Assembly: GCA_965200095.1 (NCBI GenBank) | Contig: OZ241350.1 | Span: 1,426,001-1,490,000 of the forward strand | DNA from: JANQOH01 sp965200095 | GTDB taxonomy: Bacteria > Pseudomonadota > Alphaproteobacteria > UBA7887 | Length of the DNA stretch: 64,000 bases | Reading direction: 5' to 3' | Shown here: positions 38,055-46,220 of the stretch, one piece after another | Layout: each line of letters starts with the position of its first letter | How positions within the stretch are numbered: position 1 is the stretch's first letter | The notes under the pieces: model-generated | Databases searched by the model: none | What the model was told of the DNA's origin: nothing | What the model saw: only the letters and a program-made list of their open reading frames with translations | Position numbers and translations under genes: made by a program

Positions 38055-39017
38055 TCAAGAATTTTCTTCGCTGCTTTGAGAATCAACGAGTTTCTTGCGC
38101 AAACCCTCGATCTCCTCCTCCAATTCCCCAATTTTTGATTTGATCGCATCAATATCGTGCTCATTTAATACAGATTGTGTATGCGCTTCTCTGGCTTGAG
38201 GCCCTACAGAGTCATATGCAGACTGTATATTTTGATACGAGGCAAATGTGAGGCCAACAATGCCAATTGTAACAAGTATACCGGCGCCGATACCAATCCA
38301 CTGCACCCGGTTCACTGCATTTTTGGCGTCGCGCGCCAATTCTACTGAAACCGGTATGGAACTGCGAATGGGAACAGGGGTGCCTCCGTATTGTGACGCC
38401 GCTTGTGAAATAAAATCTCTGACCGACCGTCCCACGTTTCCCGGAGGGCGTCCTTCATTCGATTTTTCAGAGGTTTTGGTAAATTCCATCCATATAAGCC
38501 CCTTGCTAACCGGAATGGGATAATCTTTATCGGTGAGATTGTGTAGCGGAATGCACAATTTTCCACGATAACCAGGGTCCACGAGAGGTCCCGTGCCTAA
38601 TAACAAGCCTCTGTGAACATGTCGAATATGGAGATTAAATCGCATTGCTATGAAATCCGGAAGATCGAATTGAATATCGCATTCAACAAAAACAATCGAG
38701 TTCGCCTCAACAGTGAGACATTCTCGCACCGGCATTTCAACGAGTTTCCCATCCTTATCGAACTTATAGGCCAACTTCCCTCCTATTCTCCCTTCGTATG
38801 ACGCTTTCTTCATACGAGCTCTGTCTCCCCCGCGAAACAAGGGCGCGATCATCCCTGTTTTCTTTGCATATTTAATTATGTGTTCGGCGGACAAGAGAGC
38901 GCAAGGAATTTCGGGATAGGGGTCGTCCCCGCCATTGAAATTCTCAGCTATCTGGCGCGCCTTCTCCTTGGATAGTATCAGCTGTTCCTCTCCGCCGTTT
39001 CGGCTTACGCTAGGCAT
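38055..39017 (-). CDS. dCTP deaminase/dUTPase-fold protein with C-terminal membrane helix and coiled coil
   Basis: 320 residues. Residues ~40-180 follow the dCTP deaminase layout: LLSAEHIIKYAKKTGMIAPL, then FDLPDFIAMRF and LLLGTGPLVDPGYRGKLCIPLHN. The family's RSS motif reads RFN and the catalytic Glu of the LE(L/F)xN motif is replaced (IPLHN), so deamination is doubtful and a binding or sensing role is more likely. A strongly hydrophobic segment spans about 239-260 and a heptad-rich coiled coil about 284-312, absent from ordinary Dcd. Base composition is clearly more AT-rich than the surroundings, a sign of transfer. Overlaps the PurZ-like gene by 13 bases as third gene of an operon. Confidence 0.75.
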   Translation of the reverse strand: MPSVSRNGGEEQLILSKEKARQIAENFNGGDDPYPEIPCALLSAEHIIKYAKKTGMIAPLFRGGDRARMKKASYEGRIGGKLAYKFDKDGKLVEMPVRECLTVEANSIVFVECDIQFDLPDFIAMRFNLHIRHVHRGLLLGTGPLVDPGYRGKLCIPLHNLTDKDYPIPVSKGLIWMEFTKTSEKSNEGRPPGNVGRSVRDFISQAASQYGGTPVPIRSSIPVSVELARDAKNAVNRVQWIGIGAGILVTIGIVGLTFASYQNIQSAYDSVGPQAREAHTQSVLNEHDIDAIKSKIGELEEEIEGLRKKLVDSQSSEENS

Positions 39018-40078
39018 GTCGCCTCCAACACCGTCCTCTCGACAATTTTCGTCGGCGAGAATCCGAACCAGTCGACTTTCCGTCCGAGCGATCTTTCCAC
39101 TCGGTCAATGAACCGCCGGAGCGCTGTGCGCTCATCCCCAAATTCGCGCTCCGCGCCGATGTAGTCAAGGTGGTTCAGAACCAGGCGGGTGGGCCTGTTC
39201 GTGTCGAGAGCGCGCCGGACCAAACCGGGGTCGAATTCTCCAACCCGGCGCAGACGCCCGGTCACGGTCGTGTATTCGCGCAGCTCCTCCGCCCCTCGGC
39301 CGGTCCGGGCGGCGACCTCTTCCCATGTGGTTTCTTCCGCAAGCAGGCCGGAGTCTCCCGCGACCCTGATCGGGAAGGAACGGATTACCATCGTGACATC
39401 ATCGACATCGACCGGGCTCAATCCGGCTTCGGCCAGCGCCGCAGCCGCGGTGGTGGAGCGCGAGGTGGCCTTGGGCCAATATCCGCCGTCGAGAAGAGAA
39501 AGCCCGAATCCCTGGGTACCCTCGACGACAACCCGGTGTTTCGCCTCGAGCCGCCGGCGGAGATAGCTCGATGTGTCGTCGATGAATTCGCTCAATTCCG
39601 GGGCGTCTTCCGCGGCGACCGAATGCAAGGGGAAATTCTGCGCCTCCCGCGCAACCGACGCCATGACCGCGGCGCCCACGCCCGACCCGGTGGAGCCGAT
39701 GGCGTCACCGAGGCGGGCTTCTTTCTCCCACGCGCGGTGTTCGCCTGTGATTATGCGGGCCCGGGCGCTTATCCTGATACGTTCCCGAGGGTAGCCCAGC
39801 CGCTCAATTTCGTCGAACAGAACGTCGATATCGATATAGGAGCCGGCAGGCAACACCACGTCGACATTCCGGTCGATGTCGATACACGCCGCCGGAAGCT
39901 GGCGCAGAACGTGCTTCGTCCCCGCGCGGTCATAGGCGGTATGCCCGGAGTTCGGGCCGCCGACGCGAACCGCGACGACCCGTTCCCCCCGGGAACGGTA
40001 ATGGCGCACGATCTCGAGGGCGACCTTCCCCTTGCCCTCCGAGCCGAACTGTCCGCCGATCACGATCGAGACAGGCAC
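39005..40078 (-). CDS. PurZ-like adenylosuccinate synthetase homologue
   Basis: 357 residues from GTG 40078, much shorter than housekeeping PurA (~430). The first loop reads GGQFGSEGKGK, where PurA has QWGDEGKGK; the catalytic Asp is replaced by Ser, as I recall for phage PurZ (N6-succino-2-amino-2'-deoxyadenylate synthase), whose QFGS signature this copies. Other matches to PurZ/PurA: GGPNSGHTAY (general-acid His), GSTGSGVGAA, VEGTQGFGLSLL, FPIRVAGDSG, TTVTGRLRRVGEFD. The TKLD guanine-recognition motif is NHLD. Predicted reaction (inference): dGMP or a related purine monophosphate + Asp + NTP. Lies between a kinase-nuclease fusion and a Dcd-like gene, overlapping both. Confidence 0.82.
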   Translation of the reverse strand: MPVSIVIGGQFGSEGKGKVALEIVRHYRSRGERVVAVRVGGPNSGHTAYDRAGTKHVLRQLPAACIDIDRNVDVVLPAGSYIDIDVLFDEIERLGYPRERIRISARARIITGEHRAWEKEARLGDAIGSTGSGVGAAVMASVAREAQNFPLHSVAAEDAPELSEFIDDTSSYLRRRLEAKHRVVVEGTQGFGLSLLDGGYWPKATSRSTTAAAALAEAGLSPVDVDDVTMVIRSFPIRVAGDSGLLAEETTWEEVAARTGRGAEELREYTTVTGRLRRVGEFDPGLVRRALDTNRPTRLVLNHLDYIGAEREFGDERTALRRFIDRVERSLGRKVDWFGFSPTKIVERTVLEATCLA

Positions 40079-41991
40079 AATGCCGATCCTTCCGCAATAT
40101 CCGACGCCAGACGGGCCGCATGGTCTTCGAGGTCCCGCATCCCGCCCCCATTGTCGAAAACGTCGTCCGCGAGTGTCCGCAACTCGTGGACCCGTTCCTC
40201 GACGGGCGCTTTCGCGGCGCTGTCGAGCCCGATATCGCCGTCGCACTCATTATAGCGCACGCGTCGCGTATTCTCATCCGCCTCGATATGGGCGTGCCGG
40301 AACCGCGCGCCGAAGCGCTCGACGAGACAGGCGTGGTCGTCGGGGAAGCGCAGGCCGTCCACGACGATCTTCGGGGCGTCGCCGACCCGCGCGACGGTCC
40401 GTTCTCCCAGTTCGCGTTGCCGACCGGACCGGTTGAGACGCTCTCCGAGCGTTTGCCGGTTGGCGCGCGTCGGTTGCCGGCCGTCCTCCGCGAGCATCTC
40501 GTCGAGAACGAGGCTGAACCGGGTGTAGGCGAACCCCTTCCGCTCGAGCGCGCGCGCAAGGGTCGTCTTGCCGGCGGCGATGGGGCCGCTGACGCCGACG
40601 ACCGCCGGGACGGACCGGCGTCGCAGTTGCGGGACGATCAAAGGCGCCTCCCCGGCCGTTCCGAGCGCCTCCGACATCCCGGCCATGTGGAACACGCCGA
40701 CCAGGGCGGAGGTGATGGCGTCGAGCTCGTCATGCGTCGCTTCGCCGCGCGCGTAGTCGCCCGATACGCCGAATTCCCTCAAACCGGCCTTCAACCATTC
40801 GACCCCGGCGCCCTTTCGCGGGATACGCATGATGTCCTGCGCCGCGCCGGGATAGCTTTCGATGACGGGAACGCCCCGTTCGCGGAGCGCGCGGGCGAGA
40901 TTCATGCCCCTCGCCGTCAGTTTCTGCATACTCCGAATCAGGCAGGGATAAACGTTGACGCCCCTTCGTTTGAGCTCCCTCTCGCATTCCCGCATGATTC
41001 CGAACCGCGCGCGCCCGGGGTCGTCGTCGCCTGTCGAAACGCGGCCGGCCGGGAGGGACAGGGGGGAATCGATCGACACGAGACGGGGGCGCGATTCGAG
41101 CGTTTTCGCGATCAGGTCCTCGTCCGAAAACAGCGTCGCCACGCTCGCTTCGTCGCCGCGCATGAAGCACCAGCCGCTGCCTCGTTTTTCCGACCCGGTG
41201 AGATCGATCCCGACGATCCGGAGACCGTCGGCGGCGGCGCCGAACAGGTCGGCGAACCGCGGGCTTCCTTCCGCCAACTCGGGGGGCGGGGAAGAAACGG
41301 CCGGCAAGACGCGCCAGCCCGCGGGCGCCGACCATTCGCGGAAGGGAACGCGCTCGATAAACAGGTCGCACCTTGGGCCGAGACGCAACACCGCTTCCTC
41401 GAAAATCGCCCCCATAGCGGCAATATCGGCCCGGTTGTATCGTATGAGTGTCCGCAGCGCGTCCATGTCCCCGCGCACGTAGCGATGCCAGAGCACGACC
41501 GCCGCGGCCCCGTCCACCTCTTCCAGTCCGCCCCGGAAATCCAGGTTCAGCGTTCTTTCGATCGCCTTCTGCCCGCCCGTCAAACCGACGCGGCGGCAGA
41601 GATACATGAGATCGACGTGAACATCGGGCAATCGCAGATCGGGATACCGCCGCCCGATGAATTTCGTGTCGAAACGGATTCCGTTGAAGGTCACCAGCGC
41701 TTCCGCGCGGGCGGCGTCCTCGCGCAGCGCCCGGATATCCTGCCCCGCGATCGCCGTTTGCGCGCGCCCGTCGAACGACCATCCGATGACGGTGATGTCG
41801 TCGTAATGATGGCTCAGGCCCGTGGTCTCGATATCGAGAAAGAGGACGCGCTCGGGCCGGCGCGCGCAAACGGCAAGCTGATTACGCAGCCTGGCCGGGA
41901 GCAATGCGCCTCGCGACGCCGGCCGCGTCGGGGTTCGACGGACGCCGCCGTCGCGACGGTAAGCGCGCCTGGCGGGAAGCGATCGGGGCAT
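40060..41991 (-). CDS. Three-domain fusion: DnaQ/YprB-like exonuclease, DUF429, nucleotide kinase
   Basis: 643 residues. Residues ~49-200: RNase H-fold 3'-5' exonuclease of the YprB type (FLDIETTGLSHHYDD, LVTFNGIRFDTKF, YNRADIAAM; acidic residues kept). Residues ~257-440: DUF429, another RNase H-fold domain (VGIDLTGSEKRGSGW, VSIDSPLSLP, ESYPGAAQDIM, THDELDAITSAL). Residues ~463-632: P-loop kinase of the dNMP/dephospho-CoA kinase type (GVSGPIAAGKTTLARAL, IVVDGLRFPDD, HIEADENTRRVRYNE). First gene of the operon, overlapping the PurZ-like gene by 19 bases. A kinase able to raise a PurZ product to di/triphosphate would fit. The true start may lie up to ~35 residues downstream, since the first residues are low complexity. 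Confidence 0.78.
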   Translation of the reverse strand: MPRSLPARRAYRRDGGVRRTPTRPASRGALLPARLRNQLAVCARRPERVLFLDIETTGLSHHYDDITVIGWSFDGRAQTAIAGQDIRALREDAARAEALVTFNGIRFDTKFIGRRYPDLRLPDVHVDLMYLCRRVGLTGGQKAIERTLNLDFRGGLEEVDGAAAVVLWHRYVRGDMDALRTLIRYNRADIAAMGAIFEEAVLRLGPRCDLFIERVPFREWSAPAGWRVLPAVSSPPPELAEGSPRFADLFGAAADGLRIVGIDLTGSEKRGSGWCFMRGDEASVATLFSDEDLIAKTLESRPRLVSIDSPLSLPAGRVSTGDDDPGRARFGIMRECERELKRRGVNVYPCLIRSMQKLTARGMNLARALRERGVPVIESYPGAAQDIMRIPRKGAGVEWLKAGLREFGVSGDYARGEATHDELDAITSALVGVFHMAGMSEALGTAGEAPLIVPQLRRRSVPAVVGVSGPIAAGKTTLARALERKGFAYTRFSLVLDEMLAEDGRQPTRANRQTLGERLNRSGRQRELGERTVARVGDAPKIVVDGLRFPDDHACLVERFGARFRHAHIEADENTRRVRYNECDGDIGLDSAAKAPVEERVHELRTLADDVFDNGGGMRDLEDHAARLASDIAEGSALCLSRS

Positions 41992-42418
41992 CCGTCACAT
42001 CATGCCGGGGGCGCACGGTTCATCCGTCGGGATTCGGTTGCCGCCAGCTTCCGAATCTTGCTGACGCCCTTTTGCCGGTTCCCGCCGCTCCGCGACAGCC
42101 GAACCGCGCGCAGCGGCGCGGCGTAACCCCTCGCTCCGCGGCCGGCGGCCGGCCCGGAGACGACCGAAAAAAAACATTTCTTTCGGTTCGAAAGCTTTCG
42201 CCGGGCGACGACGGCAATGCCGCGCCGAAGCGCTCAGGGCGTTCCCCGAACAGCCGCGGCAGGAGTGTGCGGTTCATTCCCCGGGCTCCGCAGTCCGTAG
42301 GCACGACGCCGTGCATCGCGCATCATGATGCCATCCTGACGCGCTCGCAACCGGGTCGCGCGTCCGGCTTGCCGGGCGCTGGGGCGAAGCCTCGGCGGGG
42401 AGCGCCGGCGTCCGGGGG
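41992..42418. other. Gap upstream of the three-gene PurZ-like operon
   Basis: No gene is supported. It should hold the operon promoter and the end of the convergent-free outer-membrane gene; a short AT-rich stretch (GAAAAAAAACATTTCTTTC, 42170-42188) is the only compositional break. Confidence 0.4.
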
Positions 42419-43690
42419 CTAGAATTCGTATCCGAAATTCACGGAGATACCGCTGTAATCCTTGCCGAATGTCCAGGCGACGCCGAGGCGCAACTCGTCC
42501 GCGAGCGCCTCCAGATCTTCCACCGGCGCGCCCACGCTCAACGCCACTTCGTGATACTGGTTCAGGAAGAGGTCGGAACCGGAGAACCAGCTGTGCGCAT
42601 ACGAAACCTGCGCCGTCAATTCGGCGTCGCCGAACAGCGCGAAACCCATCGGGCGCTCATACGACACGCCGTTCTTCAGAACAGTGTTCCGCAAACCGGG
42701 GTCGAACTCGAAGCCGCGGAACGAGAAGGGCAAGGCGCGCACATGGCCCACCATGTTGGCGATGCCCAGCGTCGCGCCCGGCTGCAGCCAGTCCGTTATG
42801 CGGTAATCGCTGGTCAACGTGCCGCCGACCATATGCGCGACCGAGGCGGCGTCCACCGACCCGGTGGCGCCCCAGGACACGCCCGGCGTAAGGGCCCAAC
42901 CCTCCGTCACCGGCCAGGTGAAGGCGACGCTCGGCGCCGCGGCATACACCGTCGCGCCTTCCACCTCCTGCCAGGTCAGCGGCAGTTTGAAGCGCAGTTT
43001 CATGCGCGGGTCGCTCTCATCCAGCCCGAACGCATAGCTCAGCGGCAGCGAGAGACTGCGTCCGGTGAAGTCGCCCGCCCTGAACGCGCCTCCGGACACG
43101 CCGAGACCGATGCGGCTGCGCGGGCGCGCGGCGCCGGTCGAGAAACCGCCGCTCTCGAAAGCGTTCTTCACCAGCATCGATTGCAGGCTTGCCGGGTTGC
43201 CGGCGACGGGATCGACCGGGGAGACGCGCGCCAGTTCCCGCTGGATGCGGTCGAGAATGGCGGCCCCGTCCTTCTTGACGAAATCGACGAAGGCGTCGAC
43301 CGAAGCCTGGCGGGTCGCTTCGTCGAATGTCTCCTCGATGTCGAGGCTCGGAACCTTGAAGACCAGCGTGTCGGAAGCCTCGTCGAAGCGTGCGGTCACG
43401 GGCAGCCCGCGGAACCGGACCTCGGCGCTCACCGCGTCGGTTTCCCGATAGTCGGGGAACAGGTTTTCGACCTCGTCGCTTTCGATCAGGCGCAACGCTT
43501 CCTCGGCGTTGGCAAAGCCGCGCATCAGGGTCTCGCCGCCGACCGAGACGCGAACGCTGAACAGATCGGCCGCGCGGACATCCGCCGTCATGCCAACGAT
43601 CGACACGAGCGCGAAAGCGACGAGTCGACGGGCGTTGTCGGAAAACTTCCAGCCTTGCGCACGGTTGAAACGCAGCGACAAGAGCGACAT
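42419..43690 (-). CDS. Outer-membrane beta-barrel protein of unknown function
   Basis: 423 residues from ATG 43690, supported by AAGGAG seven bases upstream. A signal peptide ends VRAAD (cleavage after about residue 40). Residues ~40-170 form a soluble periplasmic-type domain (FRGLPVTARFDEASDTLVFKVPSL). From ~180 on, alternating aromatic and polar strands (GVSGGAFRAGDFTG, LSLPLSYAF, ISVNFGYEF) and a terminal Phe fit a barrel inserted by the BAM complex. I do not recognise the family. An open frame continues upstream through the cobC remnant but has no coding character. Confidence 0.75.
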   Translation of the reverse strand: MSLLSLRFNRAQGWKFSDNARRLVAFALVSIVGMTADVRAADLFSVRVSVGGETLMRGFANAEEALRLIESDEVENLFPDYRETDAVSAEVRFRGLPVTARFDEASDTLVFKVPSLDIEETFDEATRQASVDAFVDFVKKDGAAILDRIQRELARVSPVDPVAGNPASLQSMLVKNAFESGGFSTGAARPRSRIGLGVSGGAFRAGDFTGRSLSLPLSYAFGLDESDPRMKLRFKLPLTWQEVEGATVYAAAPSVAFTWPVTEGWALTPGVSWGATGSVDAASVAHMVGGTLTSDYRITDWLQPGATLGIANMVGHVRALPFSFRGFEFDPGLRNTVLKNGVSYERPMGFALFGDAELTAQVSYAHSWFSGSDLFLNQYHEVALSVGAPVEDLEALADELRLGVAWTFGKDYSGISVNFGYEF

Positions 43691-43897
43691 GACATACTCC
43701 TTCGTCCGGTGGATTGGCGTTCGATCCCGCAACCGGCCGGTTGCGGCGCGATGAACCGGCGAGCGGTCGCGTGCGCATGACGGCGCCGGGCAATGCGCCG
43801 GCCTCGCAGGCTTCGATAGTGAGGAGCCGTTTGCCGAACGGCCCGCAGGCGAGGGCGTCGCGCCTCGCCGCAAACCCGCGTCAGGCGCCGGTGGGCC

Positions 43898-43917
43898 GGG
43901 GGGGGGGGGGGGGGGGG
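43898..43917 (+). repeat. Homopolymeric G tract (20 G)
   Basis: A run of 20 G on the plus strand, about 208 bases upstream of the outer-membrane gene start. It could vary in length by slippage; assembly error in such a run is also possible. Confidence 0.85.
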
Positions 43918-44031
43918 AGGCAAACATGATTTGCATCCTTTCCCACCTCGTCCGTGGCGTGTCAAGCGGGTCACGCGGAATTGCAACGGGCATCGCGGCG
44001 TCGCCGCCGGGAGCGGTAGCGACCGGCGCAT

Positions 44032-44260
44032 GGCGCCGATGGCGAGCGCCGGGCCGCTCACCGGCCCCGGCGCCCGGCGAAGGCGCGCCGCCAGTTCCCG
44101 CTCGGCCAGCGCGAACCCCGGACGCAAGCCGGGAAGCCCGTAAAACTTGCCGAACGACCGCAGCGCGACGACGCAGCGCGGGAGCGGACGCAAACAGGCT
44201 TCCGGCGCAACATCGGCGAAAGACTCGTCCACTATCAACCGGCCGCCGCGGGGCCGCCAT
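44032..44260 (-). pseudogene. Fragment of a CobC-type threonine-phosphate decarboxylase
   Basis: The minus strand encodes IVDESFADVAPEACLRPL, then VVALRSFGKFYGLPGLRPGFAL (the PLP-lysine region of CobC/HisC-like aminotransferases) and PVSGPALAIGA. Only about 70 residues remain; both ends are lost and the upstream PEWRP part is in another frame. The intact enzyme makes aminopropanol phosphate for cobalamin. The fragment is bounded on either side by G tracts. Confidence 0.7.
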
Positions 44261-44274
44261 TCCGGCAGGCGGTC

Positions 44275-44288
44275 GGGGGGGGGGGGGG
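44275..44288 (+). repeat. Homopolymeric G tract (14 G)
   Basis: A run of 14 G, 22 bases before the left end of the IS630 element and next to the cobC fragment. Confidence 0.85.
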
Positions 44289-44310
44289 CAGCACCCGCCC
44301 GTCGGGGTTA

Positions 44311-45367
44311 TACCAAACCCGTTTGAGTTTGACTCACTGGGAAGGTTGAGTTCCGGGCGTTTTCATGGTCCATATGTTGTGTTTGGGGATGGGGTTCGGA
44401 GGGGTTTGGATGCCTGCGGCGGTGAAGGTCACGCGGACGACGCACACGGCGGAGGATTTGCGGTCTCTTGCGCGTTCGGGGAAGGACGCGCGGCAGAACG
44501 CGCGTTTTTTGATGGTGGCATTGGTTCTGGAGGGTGTCGGTCGCGCGGAGGCGGGTCGGCTGACGGGGATGGATCGTCAGGCGGTTCGCGACATTCGTCG
44601 CAAGATCGAGGAGGCCTTCGGGGTGGCTTATGCGGACGAGAGCGTTCGCCGGCTGCTTCGGAGGGAGGGGTTTCGCCGCCTTTCGGGGCGCCCGGAGCAC
44701 CCGCGCGGGGACGCGGTTGCGCGTTCGCAGTTCCGGTCGGAGTTCGCGGTTCGGGTGAGGGCGTGGGTGCGCGAGATGTTGGGGTCGAGCGCGCTGTCGC
44801 AGCCTGTGGAGGTGTGGTTTCAGGATGAGGCCCGGGTCGGTCGGAAGGGCATGATGTCGCGCTTGTGGGCGCGCTGCGGGTCGCGCCCGCGTGTGGTGCG
44901 CGACCATCGTTACGGCTACCGCTACCTGTTCGGGGCGGCGTGCGGGTCGCGCGGCAAGGCGGTGGGACTGGTGTCGGAGCGGGCGAACACGGCGGCGATG
45001 AACGCGCATCTGGCGGCCATCGGCGCGGCTGTCGCGCCGGGCAGCGTCGGCGTTGTGGCGCCAGACGGAGCGGGCTGGCATACGAGCCGCGAACTCGCGC
45101 CTCCCGACAATATCGTGCTTCTGAAACTGCCGCCCTACAGTCCCGAACTCAATCCGATGGAGACGGTGTTCCAGTATCTGAAGAACAACCGCCTGGCGAA
45201 CCGGGTGTTCGCCGATGTCGCTGCGGTGGCCGACGCCTGCCGCAAGGCCTGGGAGTGGTTCGCCGCCGCCCCCGACCGCATCGCCTCCATCATGCGTCGC
45301 GAGTGGGCAATCGCCCCCGTCCCCGCCCAAACCAGCCAAAATGGATAAACACTAACTTGGGTTGGTA
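44311..45367 (+). mobile_element. IS630-family insertion sequence
   Basis: About 1057 bases. Ends are imperfect inverted repeats, TACCAAACCC on the left and GGGTTGGTA on the right, each flanked by TA (44309-44310 and 45368-45369), the target duplication of the IS630/Tc1 group. A single transposase gene fills the element. The left side borders the cobC fragment and G tract; the right side abuts repeat array 2 directly, in the middle of a repeat module. Confidence 0.88.
44410..45348 (+). CDS. IS630-family transposase with shortened N-terminal region
   Basis: 312 residues from ATG 44410 (an earlier ATG at 44365 is possible). The DDE catalytic domain looks complete: VWFQDEARVGRKG, VVAPDGAGWH and PPYSPELNPMETVFQYLK. 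The N-terminal half runs AEAGRLTGMDRQAVRDIRRKIEEAFGVAYADESV; related transposases carry about 45-50 more residues between the RQAVRD helix and the KIEEAFG segment (the second helix-turn-helix and linker). The junction stays in frame. Activity is therefore doubtful. Confidence 0.85.
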   Translation: MPAAVKVTRTTHTAEDLRSLARSGKDARQNARFLMVALVLEGVGRAEAGRLTGMDRQAVRDIRRKIEEAFGVAYADESVRRLLRREGFRRLSGRPEHPRGDAVARSQFRSEFAVRVRAWVREMLGSSALSQPVEVWFQDEARVGRKGMMSRLWARCGSRPRVVRDHRYGYRYLFGAACGSRGKAVGLVSERANTAAMNAHLAAIGAAVAPGSVGVVAPDGAGWHTSRELAPPDNIVLLKLPPYSPELNPMETVFQYLKNNRLANRVFADVAAVADACRKAWEWFAAAPDRIASIMRREWAIAPVPAQTSQNG

Positions 45368-45372
45368 TAAAA

Positions 45373-45960
45373 ACCGGGCCGACATTGCGGACGACCGCCT
45401 CCGGATTCCCGCTTTCGAGCGTGTGAAGAAATCGGGCGTTTCTGATCGTGGCAGCCGGATCGTCGAAGTAACGGCATTGTAAAAGACAATAACCACCGAA
45501 TAGTACTTCGTCATTCCCGCGAAAGCGGGAATCTGGAGGCGGTCATCCGCTATATCGGCCCGTTTTATTACGGAGCCGCCGCAACGGATTCCCGCTTTCG
45601 CGGGAATGACGAAGAGTGGTGGGGATTTTCAATTTCCTCACACGCTCGAAAGCGGGAATCCGGAGGCGGCGTCCGCAGCATCGGCCCGATTTTTCTTACG
45701 GAAACGCCGCAAAGAGATTCCCGCTTTCGCGGGAATGACGAGGTATTATGCGATGGGTATTGTCTTTTACAATGCCGACACCTCGGCGACCCGTCCGTCA
45801 CGATGAGAGCCGCCCGATTTCTTCACACACTCTTTCGCAGGAATGACGAAGTGTTGTCGGGGAATTGTTGCCTTCCACAGCGCCGGCCCTTCGGTCCTCC
45901 AACTGTCATAGCGGAAGACGTTCGATTTCTTCGCACGCTCGGATGCGACGGCCGGCGGCC
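45373..45960. repeat. Composite palindromic repeat array 2
   Basis: Perfect 20-base palindromes at 45513-45532, 45588-45607 and 45717-45736, with half-elements joined to TGTGAAGAAATCG (45404-45432, and inverted at 45630-45660, 45810-45840 and 45920-45940). Modules between palindromes (for example GGTCATCCGCTATATCGGCC) recur in array 3. The first module, ACCGGGCCGACATTGCGG, is the same as 63922 onward. Confidence 0.85.
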
Positions 45961-46220
45961 TCGAAACGGTCCTCGCGGGCCGATGCGCCGTCTTCCATGT
46001 TCCGCTATGTCCGCGCCGTCGCGCGGGCGGCGGACGGAGGCCGACATGAAGCGGCGCATGGATCGCTTCGACAAGCGCCCGGACCGCTTTGAGATCGCAC
46101 AACCCCAACGCCTGACGCGCATCGAGGGCACGGTCGCCGGCGTGCTCGGACTCCCCTTCCCCGAACTCATGGCGGCCCCCCGGACACCGCAGCCGTCGGA
46201 TAGCCCCGCGCCGGGTTCTC

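Noticed and set aside
39005..40078. Ordinary housekeeping PurA
   Set aside because: The protein is about 70 residues shorter than PurA, has Ser in place of the catalytic Asp, and follows PurZ motifs; it is also embedded in an accessory operon.
42419..44260. Longer N-terminal extension for the outer-membrane protein
   Set aside because: The extension runs through the G tract and the cobC remnant, and the downstream ATG has a good ribosome-binding site and a signal peptide.
43898..44288. G-quadruplex regulatory element as a firm annotation
   Set aside because: The runs could form such structures, but assembly error or simple slippage explains them as well; kept only as an observation.
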